NCBI GenBank assembly: GCA_018714005.1
Contig: DVOA01000111.1
Coordinates: 1-33,130, forward strand
Length of the DNA: 33,130 nt
Reading direction: 5' to 3'
DNA from: Spyradomonas excrementavium
GTDB lineage: Bacteria; Cyanobacteriota; Vampirovibrionia; Gastranaerophilales; Gastranaerophilaceae
Part shown: positions 24,097-32,507 of the stretch, in pieces
How positions within the stretch are numbered: the first letter of the stretch is position 1
Layout of the letters: each line of letters starts with the position of its first letter
Program-made: the position numbers and the translations under genes
The notes under the pieces: generated by a model
What the model saw: only the letters and a program-made list of their open reading frames with translations
What the model was told of the DNA's origin: nothing
Databases searched by the model: none

Positions 24097-24585
24097 TTGG
24101 CAGGCGTTTCAGACAAAATTAAATCAATAGTAGGGTTTTTAACTTCAGGATTTGAAGGCAGAGAAGACATATTTGACGATATGGCTAACGAAATCGGCGA
24201 CGAGTATCCGGTGAGCGACAATTTGGCACTTGAGCCGATGTACGCGTCAACTCCGGCAAAAACTCAGGCGCCTAACGTAGTAAGCCATCCCGGATTCAGA
24301 GGATACGAGGTTCTTGTTTGCGAACCCCGCTCTTATGACGAATCAGTTTCTATCGTAAAACATCTTAAAGAAAAGAAAACAATTATTTTGAACCTTCATC
24401 TGCTTGACAAAGAACAGTCAATCAGAATCGTGGATTTCCTTTGCGGCGCAACTCATGCACTTGCAGGAAATCAGCAAAAAATCGGTGACACAGTATTCAT
24501 CTTTACACCGAGCAACGTTTCATTGAACGCTGAATCACAAAAAAGCAAATTCATCAGAGATGCTTTGTGGAATCAGCCTCAATAA
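24097..24585 (+). CDS. sepF: Cell division protein SepF
   Basis: Cytosolic protein that anchors FtsZ to the membrane and organises Z-ring filaments. 162 residues. A short amphipathic N-terminal helix (KIKSIVGFLTSGF) is the expected membrane-targeting sequence; a variable acidic linker follows; the conserved SepF domain spans about 70-142 (EPRSYDESVSIVKHLKEKK, ILNLHLLDKEQSIRIVDFL, GATHALAGNQQKIGDTVF). The start is a TTG at 24097 preceded by GGAGGAG. SepF occurs in cyanobacteria, Firmicutes, Actinobacteria and archaea but not in most Proteobacteria, which is useful for placing the organism. Operon with pipY. Confidence 0.95.
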   Translation: MAGVSDKIKSIVGFLTSGFEGREDIFDDMANEIGDEYPVSDNLALEPMYASTPAKTQAPNVVSHPGFRGYEVLVCEPRSYDESVSIVKHLKEKKTIILNLHLLDKEQSIRIVDFLCGATHALAGNQQKIGDTVFIFTPSNVSLNAESQKSKFIRDALWNQPQ

Positions 24586-24623
24586 CCTAAAAAGAACATA
24601 GTTGGGGATAATTTAAAAATTAT

Positions 24624-24653
24624 AGCTGTCTTTTTACAGGGCAGCTTTTTTTT
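24624..24653 (+). terminator. Rho-independent terminator after sepF
   Basis: AGCTGTC (24624-24630) pairs with GGCAGCT (24640-24646; one G-U pair), followed by eight Ts. Ends the pipY-sepF transcript. Confidence 0.8.
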
Positions 24654-24666
24654 AGAGAGGTTTATT

Positions 24667-25320
24667 ATGGAAAACGCAAATATAAAAGAACGCAACAGAA
24701 AGCTCGCCGCAAAAGTCATTTCAGAGCTGGAAAAAAGGCATTTTCAGGGCTATTTTTGCGAAGACAGAACAGGGGTGCTCGAAACAATCAAAAAACTTCT
24801 CCCGAAAGAGCACGTAATCTCCTGGGGCGGCTCCACAACACTGCAAGAATGCGGAATTTTCAACTATCTGGAAGAAAACGGGTACAAAACCATCGACCGT
24901 GCGCTCGCAAAAGACCGCGCAGAGCAGCTCGAAATCTCCCGTCAGGCGCTTTTGTGCGATACTTTTTTGATGAGCTCAAACGCAATTACCGAAGACGGGC
25001 AGCTTGTCAATATTGACGGGCTGGGAAACAGGCTTGCGGCGCTTTTGTACGGGCCTAAAAGCGTAATTGTCATTGCAGGGATGAACAAGGTCGTAAAAAC
25101 GCTCGACGACGCAATCCAGCGCGCCAGAACCGTTGCTGCGCCTGTAAATATGCAAAGAATTGCGCTGCTGATGGACAGAAAAACGCCCTGCGTTTCAACA
25201 GGAAGCTGCGCGGACTGCAAATCGCCGGATTCAATATGCTCCCAGATTGTAATCACAAGGCTTTGCGCCCCTCAGGGCAGAATCAAGGTCATTTTAGTGA
25301 ATGAAAGTTTAGGATTTTAG
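24667..25320 (+). CDS. LUD-domain protein (LutC/YkgG-like) with C-terminal Cys cluster
   Basis: 217 residues matching the LUD (lactate utilisation) domain family in its stand-alone form. Features are SWGGSTTLQECGI (52-64), FLMSSNAITEDGQLVNIDGLGNR (100-122), YGPKSVIVIAGMNKVV (128-143) and a C-terminal Cys group at 175, 181, 184, 191 and 200 (CVSTGSCADC ... C ... C). The Cys spacing could hold an Fe-S or zinc site; this is inference. LutA/LutB partners, which make up the lactate oxidation complex, are absent here, so a role in lactate use is not established. AGAGG precedes the ATG. Likely monocistronic between the sepF terminator and the convergent queE. Confidence 0.85.
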   Translation: MENANIKERNRKLAAKVISELEKRHFQGYFCEDRTGVLETIKKLLPKEHVISWGGSTTLQECGIFNYLEENGYKTIDRALAKDRAEQLEISRQALLCDTFLMSSNAITEDGQLVNIDGLGNRLAALLYGPKSVIVIAGMNKVVKTLDDAIQRARTVAAPVNMQRIALLMDRKTPCVSTGSCADCKSPDSICSQIVITRLCAPQGRIKVILVNESLGF

Positions 25321-25380
25321 CAAAAAGCGCTTGCTGAGAGGATTTCAGGGCAGCAGGACAGGAGAATCAGGATTAAAAGC

Positions 25381-26052
25381 CTACCTTATATCATAAAACT
25401 TGTGAACCTGCCCGATAAGCCTTGTATCAGGGTGTTTTAAGGTGAATTTTTCAAAAACTTCAAGAATTTTCTCCTTTTTCACCGCAATCTCCCTGCCAGC
25501 TGTCTTTGGCTGGAGAATTAGCGGTATATCAAAGGTTTCGCCGAGCTTTGCGCACTCATTTATCTCAAAATCGGCAATTCTGTCATCAAAAACGATTTTT
25601 GCAAAAACCTCTTTGTTCGCGGATTTGACAATTTCGAGAAATTTTTTATGGCTGTTGAACAAATCACCGATTTTTGCGCTCGAATCCAGCTTTATATCCA
25701 TAGAAACAATATCAATCAGGTCAATAACCTCTGCCAGCGGGCCATAGAGGACGCCGTTTGTTTCAAGATAAGTTTTTGAATCAACAAGCGGAAGAAATTC
25801 TTTCAAAAATTCGTAATGCAAAAGCGGCTCCCCGCCCGTAAGGCTGATGGAATGGATGGATTTTAAAGGAAATTCGTTGATTTTTTGCACGAGCGTTTCA
25901 GGAGTGTAAACATCTCCGCCCGAAAACTCCGTATCGCAATAATCGCAAAGCAAATTGCACCCGCAAAACCGGACAAAAACCTGCCTGCAACCAATATAAA
26001 GCCCCTCGCCCTGTATTGAATCAAAAATCTCGTTTATTGCTGCTTCAGCCAT
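25381..26052 (-). CDS. queE: 7-carboxy-7-deazaguanine synthase QueE
   Basis: Radical-SAM enzyme that contracts 6-carboxy-tetrahydropterin to 7-carboxy-7-deazaguanine, a step towards preQ0 and queuosine. 223 residues. QGEG (14-17) is the QueE N-terminal motif; radical-SAM CxxxCxxC is C32, C36, C39 in CNLLCDYCD; SLTGGEPLL (69-77) binds SAM; YLETNG follows. The start ATG overlaps the dnaJ stop by eight bases (ATGGCTGA), so it is translationally coupled. It is the last gene of the bioF-dnaJ-queE run. No other queuosine gene is in the window. Confidence 0.93.
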   Translation of the reverse strand: MAEAAINEIFDSIQGEGLYIGCRQVFVRFCGCNLLCDYCDTEFSGGDVYTPETLVQKINEFPLKSIHSISLTGGEPLLHYEFLKEFLPLVDSKTYLETNGVLYGPLAEVIDLIDIVSMDIKLDSSAKIGDLFNSHKKFLEIVKSANKEVFAKIVFDDRIADFEINECAKLGETFDIPLILQPKTAGREIAVKKEKILEVFEKFTLKHPDTRLIGQVHKFYDIR

Positions 26053-27103
26053 TTTTTAAATTCTCCCTGATGTTGTGGTTTGAAAGCTTTTTGAGCTTTT
26101 CATATAGTTCTTTCTCTTCTTTTGAAATTTCCTTTGGCATTTCTATTCTGACTGTGACAATCTGGTCGCCCTTTTTGCCGCCCTGCTCCAATCCCTCGCC
26201 GGAAAGCCTGAATTTTTGTCCGGAAGTAGTTCCTGCGGGTATTTTCATAGAAACATGAGATTTTAATGTAGGAACGTCAATATTCGCGCCTAAAGCAGCC
26301 TCATACGGGGTTATAGGAATCTCGCAGGAGGTGTTCAGGCCGTCAATTTTCAAAAATGAAGGTTCTTCAATCTCAATTTTAAGGAACAAATCCCCGTTTT
26401 TGCCGCCGTTGCAGCCTTTATTGCCCTCATTTGCAATCCTGATTTTTGAACCGTTTTTAACACCGGCCGGAATTTTCACATTCAGCTTTTTATGGATTGA
26501 AAGCTCGCCTGTACCTTTACACATCGGGCATTTTGCGCCGTTAATGAACTTTCTGCCCTCGCATTTCGGGCACATTTCAGTATGAAGAACATTGATTGTC
26601 CTGTGCGCGCCGCTTATTGCTTCGTCGATTTTTATTGAAACATTCAGGTTAATATCCCTGCCGTTAGCGGGTTTGCAGCTCTTTTTCTTTTCATGGCTGT
26701 CATCATCCGGGAAAAGTCCGTCGAGAATCGTGTTAAAAACGCTGGAAAACGACTGTTTATCTTCCCGCGGCGCGGTTTTGGGCTTTTCTTTTGTTGTTTT
26801 TTCTTCTTTTGCTGTGTTTGTGTAAGCCTGCCTTGCCTGAGCGCGTTTTGCCTGCGAGGCTTCGGCTCTTTTTCTTGCAAAACCCTTTATTTCATCGTAT
26901 TGTTTGCGTTTGTTTTCGTCCAGCAGAAATTCGTAGGCTTCTGTGATTTCTTTGAACTCTTTTATGCTTTCCGGCGTGTTGTTGTTCACGTCAGGATGGC
27001 AGACGCGGGCTTTTTTTCTGTAAGCCGACTTGATTTTTATCACATCTGCTTCAAAAGTGATACCCAGAATTTCATATAAGTCTTTTTCTAAATATTCTTT
27101 CAC
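26045..27103 (-). CDS. dnaJ: DnaJ-like co-chaperone with half zinc finger
   Basis: Hsp70 co-chaperone. 352 residues. J domain at about 7-72 with HPD at 36-38 (VCHPDVNN). The usual Gly/Phe region is replaced by a charged, Ala/Lys/Gln-rich linker (75-150). The Cys-rich segment has only two CxxCxGxG-type motifs (C178, C181 and C192, C195) instead of four, so at most one zinc would bind. The C-terminal substrate-binding domains follow (IPAGVKNGSKIRI, IPAGTTSGQKFRLSGEG). The start is GTG at 27103 with AAGGA upstream. It lies in the same unit as bioF (45-base gap) and queE. It may be a specialised DnaJ, with a full-length one elsewhere. Confidence 0.9.
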   Translation of the reverse strand: MKEYLEKDLYEILGITFEADVIKIKSAYRKKARVCHPDVNNNTPESIKEFKEITEAYEFLLDENKRKQYDEIKGFARKRAEASQAKRAQARQAYTNTAKEEKTTKEKPKTAPREDKQSFSSVFNTILDGLFPDDDSHEKKKSCKPANGRDINLNVSIKIDEAISGAHRTINVLHTEMCPKCEGRKFINGAKCPMCKGTGELSIHKKLNVKIPAGVKNGSKIRIANEGNKGCNGGKNGDLFLKIEIEEPSFLKIDGLNTSCEIPITPYEAALGANIDVPTLKSHVSMKIPAGTTSGQKFRLSGEGLEQGGKKGDQIVTVRIEMPKEISKEEKELYEKLKKLSNHNIRENLKNG

Positions 27104-27147
27104 GCGGCGTTCCTTTTAACGCTATTTTAATGTTATTTTTTCAATTT

Positions 27148-28281
27148 TCAAATTTTTGAAAAAATTTGCGCCAAATTTTCTACATCTGAAAAAGCTAAAT
27201 CGGCTCTTAATGAAATTCTAACTCTTGCAGTGTTTTGCGCAACCGTCGGATGGCGGATGGGGAGGAGGAAAAATCCGTTTTTTAAAAGTTCTTTGCTAAA
27301 AGCCTCCGCAGCTTCGTTTTCGCCGAGAATTACCGGAATTATGTAACTGTCGCCGATTGTTTTAAGGTTTGCTTCCTTGATTTTTGTCCTTAAAAAGTCA
27401 GAAATCGCAAAAAGATGAGCCCTTGCGCCGGAAAATGCAGGAAAAACCTCTTTTGTCACAAAATAAGAAAATTGAACGTTAATTTCCGGCAGCGCAGTGG
27501 AAAAAATCAGCGGGCGGGCCTTATTCACGAGATATTCAATCAAAACCCCGTCACCTGCGCAAAAAGCGCCCATTGAGCCGGCAGCTTTTCCGAATGTTCC
27601 GATAATTAAGTCAATTTTCTCCTTAAATTTTTCCGAAAGCCCCAAACCCGCTTCCCCGTAAACGCCAAAAGCGTGAGCTTCGTCAACAACAAGGATTGCG
27701 CCGTATTTTTCCTTGAGCTCAATCAATTTTTCAAAATCAGCCCTGTCTCCGTCCATGCTAAAGAGGGATTCTGTGATTATTATTGCGTTTTGGGCCGATT
27801 CGCGGTGTTTTTTCAGCAATAATTCAAGATGGTCATAATCAAGGTGCTTAAAACGATGAAATTCAGCGCCTGAAAGCCTTATGCCGTCGATTATGCTTGC
27901 GTGGTTGAGCTTGTCGCAAAAAACCGCGTCTTTTTTTGACAAAAGTCCGGACATTATCCCGACATTCGCGTGATATCCGCTGTTAAAAAGCAGCGCCGCG
28001 TCTTTGTTGTAGATTTTTGCAAGAAAATCCTCAAATTCCGCATAAATTTCGTCATTTCCGGTCAAAAGCCGCGATGAGGTGGAGCCCAGCGAGTAATTTG
28101 CCGATTTTAAAAATTCCACCCTTATTTTTTCGTCCGCTGCAATCCCCAGATAGTCATTTGAAGAAAGATTAAGGTATTTTTCCCCGTTCAAATACAAAAA
28201 TTTTCCCTCTTTTTTCACGGGCCGAAGCGCTCTGTAGAGGTGCTGCGATTTTAATTCGATTAATGCGGTTTCGTAGTTCAT
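27148..28281 (-). CDS. bioF: 8-amino-7-oxononanoate synthase (BioF-like)
   Basis: PLP-dependent alpha-oxoamine synthase that joins pimeloyl-thioester and alanine in biotin synthesis. 377 residues. The PLP lysine is K232 in TFGKAAGSMGAF; the cofactor-binding Asp-Glu-Ala-His is at 200-203 (VVDEAHAFGVYG); SNDYLGIA (41-48), GSTSSRLLTGN and DKLNHASIIDG are family motifs; RVRISLRADL lies near the end. No ribosome-binding site is seen before the ATG at 28281; a TAAAAT ends seven bases upstream, so the transcript may be leaderless. No other bio gene is adjacent, so KBL or serine palmitoyltransferase (same family) remain weaker alternatives. Confidence 0.88.
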   Translation of the reverse strand: MNYETALIELKSQHLYRALRPVKKEGKFLYLNGEKYLNLSSNDYLGIAADEKIRVEFLKSANYSLGSTSSRLLTGNDEIYAEFEDFLAKIYNKDAALLFNSGYHANVGIMSGLLSKKDAVFCDKLNHASIIDGIRLSGAEFHRFKHLDYDHLELLLKKHRESAQNAIIITESLFSMDGDRADFEKLIELKEKYGAILVVDEAHAFGVYGEAGLGLSEKFKEKIDLIIGTFGKAAGSMGAFCAGDGVLIEYLVNKARPLIFSTALPEINVQFSYFVTKEVFPAFSGARAHLFAISDFLRTKIKEANLKTIGDSYIIPVILGENEAAEAFSKELLKNGFFLLPIRHPTVAQNTARVRISLRADLAFSDVENLAQIFSKI

Positions 28282-28323
28282 GATTAATATTTTAGCGCAA
28301 GCACTTCAAATTTGAAAAAAATA

Positions 28324-28332
28324 TGCTAATAT
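28324..28332 (+). promoter_or_regulatory. Extended -10 promoter of the 69-residue protein gene, suggesting a leaderless mRNA
   Basis: TGCTAATAT ends six bases before the ATG at 28339, the same layout as at ispG. The divergent bioF promoter lies within the same 57-base gap. Confidence 0.5.
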
Positions 28333-28338
28333 GGGTAT

Positions 28339-28548
28339 ATGAGTGATGCAATTTCTTCAATTTCAGCAGCGACAACAGAGCAAACACAGGCAATGCTCTC
28401 GATTTTGATGCAAATGTCGCAGCAGCAGCTTCAAGGACAGGTCGCAATGGAGCTTATTCAAAGTGCAGTCCAAACCGGAGCGGAATTTCAAGACCCCTCG
28501 ACGGTTACAGCAGCGCAGCTCCAGTCGCCGATTGATTTGAGAATATAA
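28339..28548 (+). CDS. Small protein, 69 residues, YjfB-like (putative motility family)
   Basis: Gln/Met/Ser-rich helical protein without signal peptide. Helix-forming MLSILMQMSQQQLQGQVAM is followed by ELIQSAVQ and a C-terminal SPIDLRI. A short Gln/Met-rich helix ending in an IDI-type tail is reminiscent of the YjfB family annotated as putative motility protein; the match is by pattern only. The start fits the -10 element six bases upstream. It stands alone between bioF (divergent) and the AsmA-like gene (convergent, 68 bases away). Confidence 0.6.
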   Translation: MSDAISSISAATTEQTQAMLSILMQMSQQQLQGQVAMELIQSAVQTGAEFQDPSTVTAAQLQSPIDLRI

Positions 28549-28616
28549 TCAATCCAATTTCCCCGAAACCCGCTTTATCAGGGCGCAATTTTCACTGCAC
28601 CCTCAATTTTGTATGT

Positions 28617-31600
28617 TTATTCTCCAACAGCCGGAGTTTCCTGCGGTGTTTCGTCTTTTGATTTGCGCTTAAAGAACAGAAATTTTCTTTCTTTTGCGGG
28701 TTTTTCCACATTTTGCCTGTCAGAAACCGTTTTCATGCCGTCTTTTTGCGTTTCTTCAACCGGATCCGGCAAAGTGCTCGCAAAAGCGGTTGCATTATCG
28801 ATTTGCGACTGTTCAGCAAGCCATTTGAACGATTTGACGAGCGTAAGCGGTTTTCTGGTGTCGCCGTTTAGCACAACCTGAAATTTCGTCGCATTTGCGT
28901 CAGAATATTGGTACAATTCAGGAATTGCCTTCATTTCTTCCTCTGTAACGGATTCACAGAAGAGGAAAAAGGCTTTTGCAGCAAGAACGTTCATTCCGGG
29001 AGTGTTTTTTATAAGATTAACCGGGTTAATGTACGCCAGAGGGCCGAGCATGTCGGAAACCTGCGAAGCAAGGCGCCCGCGGAGCTTCATATCAGCCTCG
29101 TTGGTTAGCAAATTCATATTTCCGGCAATATGAATGCTCAAAACCTTGCCCTGTGAGGTTATTGTGTCGATTGCAGCAATACCGTCCTTGAAATTCAGCA
29201 CACCGCTCAAAACATCATAATGAGAGGTTTCGATACTGGTTATTGAGTTGATAACCTGCCCGATTGTGGTTTTGAAAAACTCGGATTCTCTGATGTTTTC
29301 TGCGAGAATCAGGTTTTCGATTTTGCCAAAAGGCCCTAGCTGGCCGTTTTTAATACTAAATGTAACTTTTCCTTTCAAAGATTTCATCTGCTCAACCTGC
29401 GTCGCACCGCGAAGAGCAATATCCGTCGTAAACGACGCCGTGCCGGTAAGCGTGTCTTTCATATTGGCAAGTTTTAACAACGCGTCCTCAACATCAAGCC
29501 CTGCGCCGTTGACTTTCACGCCCAGAGCGCCGTTGAGAAGGTTTGTTGTAATATTGCCGGTGATATTCCCCCCGAAAGTCGAGGTTCTAAGGTTATTCAG
29601 GAAAAATACGTTATTGCGCAGCGCAATATCACCCGTTGTATTCGTCAAAACAATGGGATTAGCAAGGATTCTGCGCATATTTATTGCGCCTGAACGCACA
29701 AGAACAGGAATTTCCGCGGGAGCAGAAGAAGCCGCACCCGACGCAGGCGGAGCAAGTTTTGCAGCCGCATCCGCAACTTTCATCATTTTTTCCACGTCAA
29801 TCAGCGAAGAATTTACGTTCAAATCATAAACCTGAACGATTTTTGACGGATTCAGGTCGACATTTGCGCTCAAATTCAAATCAGAACCGTTCAAAAGCAG
29901 GTTGCTGACGCTCACGCCGAGTTCTTTGCCCCTGAAATCAAGATAAGCCTCCTGCATTGCCAGCAAAAGGTCGGAAATACGCAAATCACTAACCCTGAAA
30001 TGTCCTCTCATCCTCGGAGAAGCCGCTTTTCCGAACACAAACAGCCCGCCGTCCACTCTCATGCTCGAATCCTTGAATGCACAGATTTTTGCATTAAACG
30101 GGTGCGGTATCATAATCCGGAAAAGGTTAATAAAAGGCTCTTTTGTGTCCAGAGCGGTAATTGTGCCGGATATTGATGCGATTTCTCTTGTGTGAGCCAT
30201 GTTCGCGTCAAAATCGTTGGAAAAGGCGCCCGGAGTGGATTTTACATAAAGCCCCGTATCAAAAACACGCAGCCTGTCGCCTTTAAAGTCGGCTCTCGCC
30301 TGAAGAATGCTCTGTTTTCCGGAAAGCGGAGCAATCTCAACCGGCGTAAAGTAGTTTGAACCATCTGCCATAATCTGCAAAGCCATAGTTTGCTTTTTGT
30401 CATTGCCTTTTATTTGCGCTTTTACAGGGATTGCGCCGTTCGCAGCGAGAAAAGGCGCAGCCTCTTTGCCGGCAAGTTGTTTTAAATCAGCCGCAGCCAG
30501 CTTTCCATCCGCAAAAATGCTTATCAAAGGGCTCGTTGTGTATTGAGCGACCTGCCCCGAAGCAATAATCGACGAAGAATCGTTCAAATTAATCGTAACA
30601 GGGTTCAAAATTATGTTTATATTATCCAGATTCACGCTCAAAGAGGGCACGCTGAGCACAGATTTTTGCTGCGGCAGAACAAGCTTAAAATCCCTGTTTG
30701 TAATGCGTCCGAGCGTGGATTTTGAATCAGCGCTGAACTCGGCCACAAGATTCCCGTTTGTAACAGCAAGCAGATTTGTGCGTTCTTTCAGTGCGAGGTT
30801 ATTCAGCACAATTTTTGCCGAAGAAACAGCTTTCTTAATTTTCCCCGTAACACTGGCGTTGAGCGCAACAGTACCGGAATATAAATTGTAATTTCTTTTC
30901 AAATCCGCCGGCGCAAAAGCGGCAAAAAGCCCGGGAATCGGGATGTTTTCAGAGCTTATGTTAACGCCCGTAACCGAATCCTCCTCGATTTTGCCCGCAA
31001 TTTTAAGCGCAGCTCCGTTAATAAGCGCCTTTGTATCCTTGATATTGAGCATATTGTTGTCAAAAAGGAAATTAGCGTTAACGTCGGAAATCACAAGGCC
31101 CGTTTTTTTGTTTGCAACCCCGCCCTCTCTGACTATAATGCTTCCGTTTGACTTAATTTTCTTCAAATTCGTTTTAATATTGGCATTCGCAAGAATATAC
31201 CCGCGCCCTTTTAAATCGCCCATTTCATTTTTAATATGCAGGGTATCCAGAAAAGCTTTTGCGAGCACAATCACGTCGTTAAAGTAAATTTTCTGGGATT
31301 TCAAAGCCATATCAACAGAGGGGTTATGTCCGTAGTTAAATTTGCCCAGCGCCTGAAAATGCTGGTTTTTCGTCACGTAAAGGTTCGTATCGGTTTCAAC
31401 ATTTGTACCTGAAAACCTGAATTTTGCATAACATTCGGGCAGCTGGTACCCTGAAAGATTCATAGTCGTTTTTTCAACGTCCAAAAATCCGTTTAGCTTC
31501 ACCAAATCACCGCTTTGACGGATTTTAAGCTTTGCATTTACATCAGACTTTAAGTCGTAATCACGATACATCAAAACCGGGTTCACAAAAGGGATTTCAA

Positions 31601-32330
31601 CCCTTTGAACCTCATCATCCTCCTCATCTTTCGGCACTGCAGGAGGAATAAATGTATTTATATCAAGGTTCGCAACGATATTTGTCCGGTCATCACTCAG
31701 AATTTTCGCTTCGGTCTTGAGTTTTGCAACTTTTCCGTTAAAATAGCCCAGAGCCAGCTCATCGCCCGCCAGAGTGAGCGAATGACCTGATTTTTCATCG
31801 TTTATTACAGCTTTATAATCATGAATTTTGATATTCGGCACTTTTATTCTGATTATAGACGGGTCAAACGGCAAAGGCTCGGGTGCAGTAGCAACTTTGC
31901 CGATGTCGTTTTTCTGTTCGTTCAAAATATTTTCAACAAGCCTTACAACCTTAAATTGCTCGCCGTTTGCGATATCAAGGTTGATACGCGGCGACTGAAT
32001 ATCAATTTCCGGAACTTTTACTGTCAAAAGCAGCAAAGACGGCAATGCAACATGCCCTCCGGCGGACTCTGCGCTGAGCAAAACCGAACCGTCAGGAAGT
32101 TTTACGGTGATTTTGCCCGTTTTTATTCCGACACCGAGCGCAGGGGTGGTTTTGAGTTTGAGATTTTGGATATCAACATCCAGATGCGCCTGCTCTTTTG
32201 CAATTTTCTCTATTTCAGGCTTAAAAACCTCCAAATCCACCGCCCGCGGCAGATAGAACAAAAATGCCATATATACGCAAAAAATCGCAAAAAGCGACAA
32301 CAATCCGAATACTTTCCAAAAATTTTTCAT
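28617..32330 (-). CDS. AsmA-like giant envelope protein, 1237 residues
   Basis: Single N-terminal membrane anchor (about 5-28, VFGLLSLFAIFCVYMAFLFY), then a long periplasmic part typical of AsmA-family proteins: the N-terminal AsmA domain (FKPEIEKIAKEQAHLDVDIQ..., LPSLLLLTVKVPEIDIQSP), repeated beta-strand units of the LNLSANVDL/VKVNGAGL kind through the middle, and an AsmA_2-type C-terminal domain (about 960-1110: LKGKVTFSIKNGQLG, FKTTIGQVINSI, LKLRGRLASQV-like MKLRGRLA). Such proteins form long hydrophobic grooves and are thought to carry phospholipids to the outer membrane. The last ~50 residues are a charged, disordered tail (FLFFKRKSKDE). Together with kdsD-kdsC and TolC it marks a diderm cell. 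Confidence 0.85.
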   Translation of the reverse strand: MKNFWKVFGLLSLFAIFCVYMAFLFYLPRAVDLEVFKPEIEKIAKEQAHLDVDIQNLKLKTTPALGVGIKTGKITVKLPDGSVLLSAESAGGHVALPSLLLLTVKVPEIDIQSPRINLDIANGEQFKVVRLVENILNEQKNDIGKVATAPEPLPFDPSIIRIKVPNIKIHDYKAVINDEKSGHSLTLAGDELALGYFNGKVAKLKTEAKILSDDRTNIVANLDINTFIPPAVPKDEEDDEVQRVEIPFVNPVLMYRDYDLKSDVNAKLKIRQSGDLVKLNGFLDVEKTTMNLSGYQLPECYAKFRFSGTNVETDTNLYVTKNQHFQALGKFNYGHNPSVDMALKSQKIYFNDVIVLAKAFLDTLHIKNEMGDLKGRGYILANANIKTNLKKIKSNGSIIVREGGVANKKTGLVISDVNANFLFDNNMLNIKDTKALINGAALKIAGKIEEDSVTGVNISSENIPIPGLFAAFAPADLKRNYNLYSGTVALNASVTGKIKKAVSSAKIVLNNLALKERTNLLAVTNGNLVAEFSADSKSTLGRITNRDFKLVLPQQKSVLSVPSLSVNLDNINIILNPVTINLNDSSSIIASGQVAQYTTSPLISIFADGKLAAADLKQLAGKEAAPFLAANGAIPVKAQIKGNDKKQTMALQIMADGSNYFTPVEIAPLSGKQSILQARADFKGDRLRVFDTGLYVKSTPGAFSNDFDANMAHTREIASISGTITALDTKEPFINLFRIMIPHPFNAKICAFKDSSMRVDGGLFVFGKAASPRMRGHFRVSDLRISDLLLAMQEAYLDFRGKELGVSVSNLLLNGSDLNLSANVDLNPSKIVQVYDLNVNSSLIDVEKMMKVADAAAKLAPPASGAASSAPAEIPVLVRSGAINMRRILANPIVLTNTTGDIALRNNVFFLNNLRTSTFGGNITGNITTNLLNGALGVKVNGAGLDVEDALLKLANMKDTLTGTASFTTDIALRGATQVEQMKSLKGKVTFSIKNGQLGPFGKIENLILAENIRESEFFKTTIGQVINSITSIETSHYDVLSGVLNFKDGIAAIDTITSQGKVLSIHIAGNMNLLTNEADMKLRGRLASQVSDMLGPLAYINPVNLIKNTPGMNVLAAKAFFLFCESVTEEEMKAIPELYQYSDANATKFQVVLNGDTRKPLTLVKSFKWLAEQSQIDNATAFASTLPDPVEETQKDGMKTVSDRQNVEKPAKERKFLFFKRKSKDETPQETPAVGE

Positions 32331-32405
32331 ATTTCCTCAACAAATCTAGTTAATTTTAACAAAATTATACCCCCTGTACGCGGATTTTTACAAGGTTTTT
32401 TAAAA

Positions 32406-32435
32406 TTGTTAAGTTATGTAAATAGTATATATAAA
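32406..32435 (+). promoter_or_regulatory. Possible promoter of the right-end coiled-coil gene
   Basis: TTGTTA (32406-32411), 18-base spacer, TATAAA (32430-32435), about 70 bases ahead of the ATG at 32508. The 32340-32500 stretch is very AT-rich, so several alternative -10 elements exist. Confidence 0.35.
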
Positions 32436-32507
32436 ATATATCAATTATTTTATAAAAAAATTCTTTATATAAATATAGAGAGTAAAACCGGAAAGAAGAG
32501 AGAAAAA

